The notes under the pieces were generated by a model. It had not been told where the DNA came from. It did no database searches and worked only from the letters and a program-made list of their open reading frames with translations. This document shows, piece after piece, positions 61,043-64,000 of a DNA stretch of 64,000 bases (its first letter is position 1; each line of letters starts with the position of its first letter). This DNA comes from Bryobacterales bacterium. Its GTDB lineage: Bacteria; Acidobacteriota; Terriglobia; Bryobacterales; Bryobacteraceae. The DNA lies in contig JADZBH010000041.1 in the NCBI GenBank assembly GCA_020852175.1, forward strand, positions 62,001 to 126,000, in the 5' to 3' direction. Position numbers and translations under genes: made by a program.

Positions 61043-62215
61043 ATGCGCCTGATTGCCGTTCTGCTCTGGCTGGCCTGCGTGCTGCGGGCCGCCGAACCGC
61101 TGCTGGAAAAGTCTGACCTGTTTCCGCCGGAACATTGGCACAATCACTCGTCGAGCGTGGTGGAGTTGCCCAACGGCGACCTGTTTGCCGTCTGGTACAA
61201 CGGCTCGGGTGAGCGCACGGCCGACGACGTAAAGGTGGAAGGCGCGCGCCTGCGCAAGGGGAAGAAGCAGTGGGACGCCCGCTTCACGGTGGCCGACACG
61301 CCAGGCTTCCCGGACTGCAACCCCATCGTTTTTGTAGATTCCAAGAAGCGTCTGTGGCTCTTCTGGCCCGTCATCATCGCCAACGAGTGGCACACGGCGT
61401 TGCTGAAGTACCGCGTATCGACTAGCTACTCGAAGCCTGGCCCTCCGATGTGGCAGGAAAAAGAGGCTTGGCTGGCGATTCCCCGGGACTTTGCCGACAG
61501 CGTGAAGCGTCAGGCCGAAACGGGATTCGCCGGCGACCCGCATGTGATGGGGATGATTCCCAAGGCCGCCGACAAGTATTTCGCGCGCATGGGGTGGATG
61601 CCGCGCGCGCGTCCGCTGGAGCTGCCCAGCGGACGTCTGCTGGTGCCGCTCTATTCCGATGGCTTCGACTTTTCCCTGATGGCGATCACGGACGATGGCG
61701 GGGCGACGTGGACCACCAGCGAACCAATCGTGGGCAACGGCCCCGTGCAACCGACGATCGCCCGGCGCAAGGATGGCAGCCTGATGGCCTACTTTCGCGA
61801 CAACGGCCCGGCTCCGAAACGCATTCTGGCCAGCGAATCGCGCGATGAGGGAGTGACGTGGTCGAAACCATACGACACGGAGTTGTACAATCCGGGCGCG
61901 GGCATCGAGGTGCAGGTGCTGCGCGACGGTACATGGGCGATGCTGTACAACGACCTGGAGAAGGACCGGTGGTCGCTGGCTCTTTCCTTGAGCGACGACG
62001 AAGGCAAGACATGGAAGTGGACGCGCCACGTGGAGCGCGACGAGACGAACCAGCCCCGGTCGAGCTTTCACTACCCGTCGATGGTGCAAGGGCGTGACGG
62101 CTCGCTTCATCTGACGTATAGTTACTTCCAAAATCACATTCCGGCGAACGGACCGCGCAAGACGATCCGCTACGCACACGTCAACGTGGAGTGGGTGAAG
62201 GCGTCCGGACGATGA
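61043..62215 (+). CDS. Exported sialidase-like BNR-repeat protein
   Basis: 390 residues; signal peptide MRLIAVLLWLACVLRAA. Three Asp-box repeats of the SxDxGxTW kind are visible (TDDGGATWT, SRDEGVTWS, SDDEGKTWK) on a six-bladed propeller. Segments such as FPDCNPIVFVDSKKRLWLFW and LPSGRLLVPLYSDGFDF match the BNR-4/exo-alpha-sialidase-like family. Members include true sialidases and many with other or no activity. It starts four bases after the PBP gene and is probably co-transcribed. Confidence 0.85.
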   Translation: MRLIAVLLWLACVLRAAEPLLEKSDLFPPEHWHNHSSSVVELPNGDLFAVWYNGSGERTADDVKVEGARLRKGKKQWDARFTVADTPGFPDCNPIVFVDSKKRLWLFWPVIIANEWHTALLKYRVSTSYSKPGPPMWQEKEAWLAIPRDFADSVKRQAETGFAGDPHVMGMIPKAADKYFARMGWMPRARPLELPSGRLLVPLYSDGFDFSLMAITDDGGATWTTSEPIVGNGPVQPTIARRKDGSLMAYFRDNGPAPKRILASESRDEGVTWSKPYDTELYNPGAGIEVQVLRDGTWAMLYNDLEKDRWSLALSLSDDEGKTWKWTRHVERDETNQPRSSFHYPSMVQGRDGSLHLTYSYFQNHIPANGPRKTIRYAHVNVEWVKASGR

Positions 62216-62263
62216 ATTGATCCGGTTCGGCGGCCGGGGGCGCGTGGTTGAGGGGGTAACCCG

Positions 62264-63916
62264 ATGAGACCGGCTGTAGTGTGCTTCTCGATGATTCTGG
62301 CGGCGTGCGCTCCGAAAGGCGAGGCTCCGCCGCCGGCCGGCAAGGCTCTCGCCCCCGTGCTGACGGGCATGGGCGAGATGACCATCGCCGTTACCACGCC
62401 GCGATCTGCGGCGAAGCAGTTTGTCCGGCAGGGGTTGGCGCTGGTGTATGCGTTCAACCACGACGAGGCCGCCCGCGCCTTCCGGGAAGCGGCTCGTCAA
62501 GACCCCCGGTGCCCCATGGCCTATTGGGGGCTGGCCCTGGCCTTGGCGCCGAACATCAATGATCCCGTTCCGGCGCCCGAGCGTGAGCAGGAGGCCTACA
62601 AGGCGATTTCCCGCGCGGCGGGCTTGTCCGGACAGGCTTCGGAACAGGAGCGAGCCTTCATCACGGCGCTGGCCAAGAGGTTCTCCGAGGAGAAAGGGCA
62701 GGACCGTCTGGCGCTGAACACTGCGTATGCGGCGGCGATGAAGGAGGTGGCGCAGGCCCAGCCGGACTCCCCGGATGCCCAGGTGCTGTACGCCGATGCC
62801 GTGATGAACACCATGCCCTGGCAGTATTGGGGCAAAGATGGCCGGGCGCGCCCCGGGATTCCGACCGTGGTCGCGTTGATCGAGAATGCGCTGCGGCGCT
62901 GGCCGGGGCACACGGGCGCCAATCATCTGTACATTCACCTGGTGGAGGCATCGCCCGAGCCGGAGCGCGCCCGGGAGGCAGCGGAGCGGCTGGCGCGGCT
63001 TGCCCCTTCGGCCGGACACCTGGTTCACATGCCGTCGCACATCTACATTCGCACGGGACGCTACGCGGACTCGGTGAAGGCCAATGCCAGCGCGGTGAAC
63101 GCCGACGATTCCTATCTGACGCAATGCCGGATGCAGGGCTTGTATCCGATGGCCTACCATCCGCACAACTGGCACTTTCTTGCCGTGTCGGCAATGCTGC
63201 TGGGCGATGGGCCGCGGGCGGTGGAGGCATCGCGCAAGATGGCCGGGCGTCTGCACCACGAATTGATGGCGCAAAGGGAATGGGCAACCATTCAGTACTA
63301 CTACGCATTCCCGCTGTTCGCCATGGCGCGGTTCGGACTGTGGGACGCGATTCTCGCCGAGCCAAAGCCGGAGGCCAGTCTGCGTTGGGCCACGGCCGTT
63401 CACCACTATGCGCGGTCATTGGCGTTCCTTGGCAAGGGCCGGAGAGGGGAGGCCGGGACGGAACTGGAAACCCTGAAAAAGGTGGCGGCCGAGCCGGTGT
63501 TCCGGGATCTCTCCATCTGGAACATCAATGGTATGGCCGACCTGCTGGACATCGCCATTTCGACGCTCGAAGGTGAGATCGCGGCCAAGAATAAGGACTA
63601 CGGGAAGGCTATCGCGCGCCTGGAACATGCGGTTCGCGTCGAGGACGGTCTGAATTACAACGAGCCGCCGGACTGGTACTACCCGGCGCGCCACTCGCTG
63701 GCCGCCGTGCTGCTGGAATCAGGCCGCGCCCGTGAGGCCGAAACCGTGCTGTGGGACGATCTGCGCCGGAACCCCGAAAATGGCTGGGCGCTGGCCGGGC
63801 TGATCGAGTGCCTGCGTGCGCAGGGCAGGACGGAACGGGTGGAGGAATTGCGGAAGCGATTGGACGAAGCGTGGTCGAAGGGAGCAACGAAGCCGAAGTC
63901 GTCGCGGATTTTGTGA
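62264..63916 (+). CDS. TPR-repeat lipoprotein
   Basis: 550 residues. A lipobox LAAC at 12-15 (CFSMILAAC) suggests lipid attachment. Helical repeats run throughout, including FNHDEAARAFREAARQDPRC, AGHLVHMPSHIYIRTGRYAD and TLLEH-type repeats near the end (KDYGKAIARLEHAV). Conserved His-rich stretches HMPSHIYIR and YHPHNWHFLA are distinctive for a TPR family common in this lineage, whose role I cannot name. It follows the sialidase-like gene by 48 bases. Confidence 0.86.
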   Translation: MRPAVVCFSMILAACAPKGEAPPPAGKALAPVLTGMGEMTIAVTTPRSAAKQFVRQGLALVYAFNHDEAARAFREAARQDPRCPMAYWGLALALAPNINDPVPAPEREQEAYKAISRAAGLSGQASEQERAFITALAKRFSEEKGQDRLALNTAYAAAMKEVAQAQPDSPDAQVLYADAVMNTMPWQYWGKDGRARPGIPTVVALIENALRRWPGHTGANHLYIHLVEASPEPERAREAAERLARLAPSAGHLVHMPSHIYIRTGRYADSVKANASAVNADDSYLTQCRMQGLYPMAYHPHNWHFLAVSAMLLGDGPRAVEASRKMAGRLHHELMAQREWATIQYYYAFPLFAMARFGLWDAILAEPKPEASLRWATAVHHYARSLAFLGKGRRGEAGTELETLKKVAAEPVFRDLSIWNINGMADLLDIAISTLEGEIAAKNKDYGKAIARLEHAVRVEDGLNYNEPPDWYYPARHSLAAVLLESGRAREAETVLWDDLRRNPENGWALAGLIECLRAQGRTERVEELRKRLDEAWSKGATKPKSSRIL

Positions 63917-63961
63917 GCCGCGCCGCCATCGCCGGGCAGGCCGCCAAAGGGGAGAGGAGCC

Positions 63962-64000
63962 TCACTTCACCTGCAGGCGAAAGTCGATGGTGAGCAGCAG
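63962..64000 (-). CDS. C-terminal end of a minus-strand gene (rest outside window)
   Basis: The minus strand reads a short in-frame tail, LLLTIDFRLQVK, followed by TGA at 63964-63962. It may be the last dozen residues of a gene entering from the right edge. Too little is present to assign a family, and no start can be seen. Confidence 0.35.
   Translation of the reverse strand: MLLTIDFRLQVK

Noticed and set aside
60851-63406. A long minus-strand open frame (about 850 codons) opposite the PBP, sialidase-like and TPR genes
   Set aside because: Its composition is Arg/His/Pro-rich nonsense and it is antisense to three well-supported genes.

Overview
The window is high-G+C DNA from a chromosome that looks acidobacterial, most like the Bryobacterales/Solibacter group. 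That placement is inference. It rests on three Oar-type receptors with N-terminal carboxypeptidase-regulatory domains, many exported PQQ-like beta-propeller and glycan-processing proteins, small ECF/anti-sigma units, and housekeeping genes scattered among them. I see no rRNA, tRNA, CRISPR array, insertion sequence, integrase or phage module. The DNA is densely coding, and many neighbours are coupled by ATGA or GTGA overlaps.

Layout. 1-2784 (minus): a core operon of a small unknown protein, hfq with an unusual N-terminal extension, hflX and pgsA (cut by the window edge). 2852-4012: a thiolase. 4212-6455: ECF sigma factor, zinc-finger anti-sigma factor and an exported protein. 6542-14009: three exported PQQ-like beta-propeller proteins, an iron-dependent alcohol dehydrogenase and an exported enolase-superfamily enzyme. 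14015-25539: a LOG protein, PhoD-like phosphatase, cyclophilin, SDR, O-antigen ligase-like protein, SixA phosphatase, DinB-like protein, FtsK, UppP and pyruvate kinase. 25592-29041: the first Oar-like receptor, with a clear intrinsic terminator. 29401-32507: a SPOR protein, then the coupled pair lipA-lnt.

32533-33862 (minus): a compact three-gene cassette encoding a ten-cysteine secreted peptide, an exported 262-residue protein and a 73-residue membrane protein. It has its own good sigma-70-type promoter. It is my best candidate for an undescribed small system. 33995-42513: SIS-domain sugar isomerase-like protein, a beta-barrel protein, a secretin divergent from a winged-helix AAA ATPase, a DUF5009/NagX-like membrane acyltransferase, a YggX-like protein, a SirB1-like protein, an FG-GAP protein and a cupin. 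42570-44885: rmlA, rmlC and rmlB for dTDP-deoxysugar synthesis, without a reductase.

45079-63916: an accessory, envelope and foraging region. It starts with a remnant receptor that has lost nearly all of its plug and barrel. Next are an intact Oar receptor with a coupled exported putative hydrolase, and a tightly coupled epimerase, methyltransferase and GT39-like glycosyltransferase unit. A third Oar receptor follows, with a beta-helix protein, an SDR, a minimal penicillin-binding transpeptidase with a basic N-terminus, a sialidase-like BNR protein and a TPR lipoprotein. Together these suggest a cell that binds and processes polymeric sugars at its surface and invests in envelope glycans. The substrates cannot be read from the sequence.
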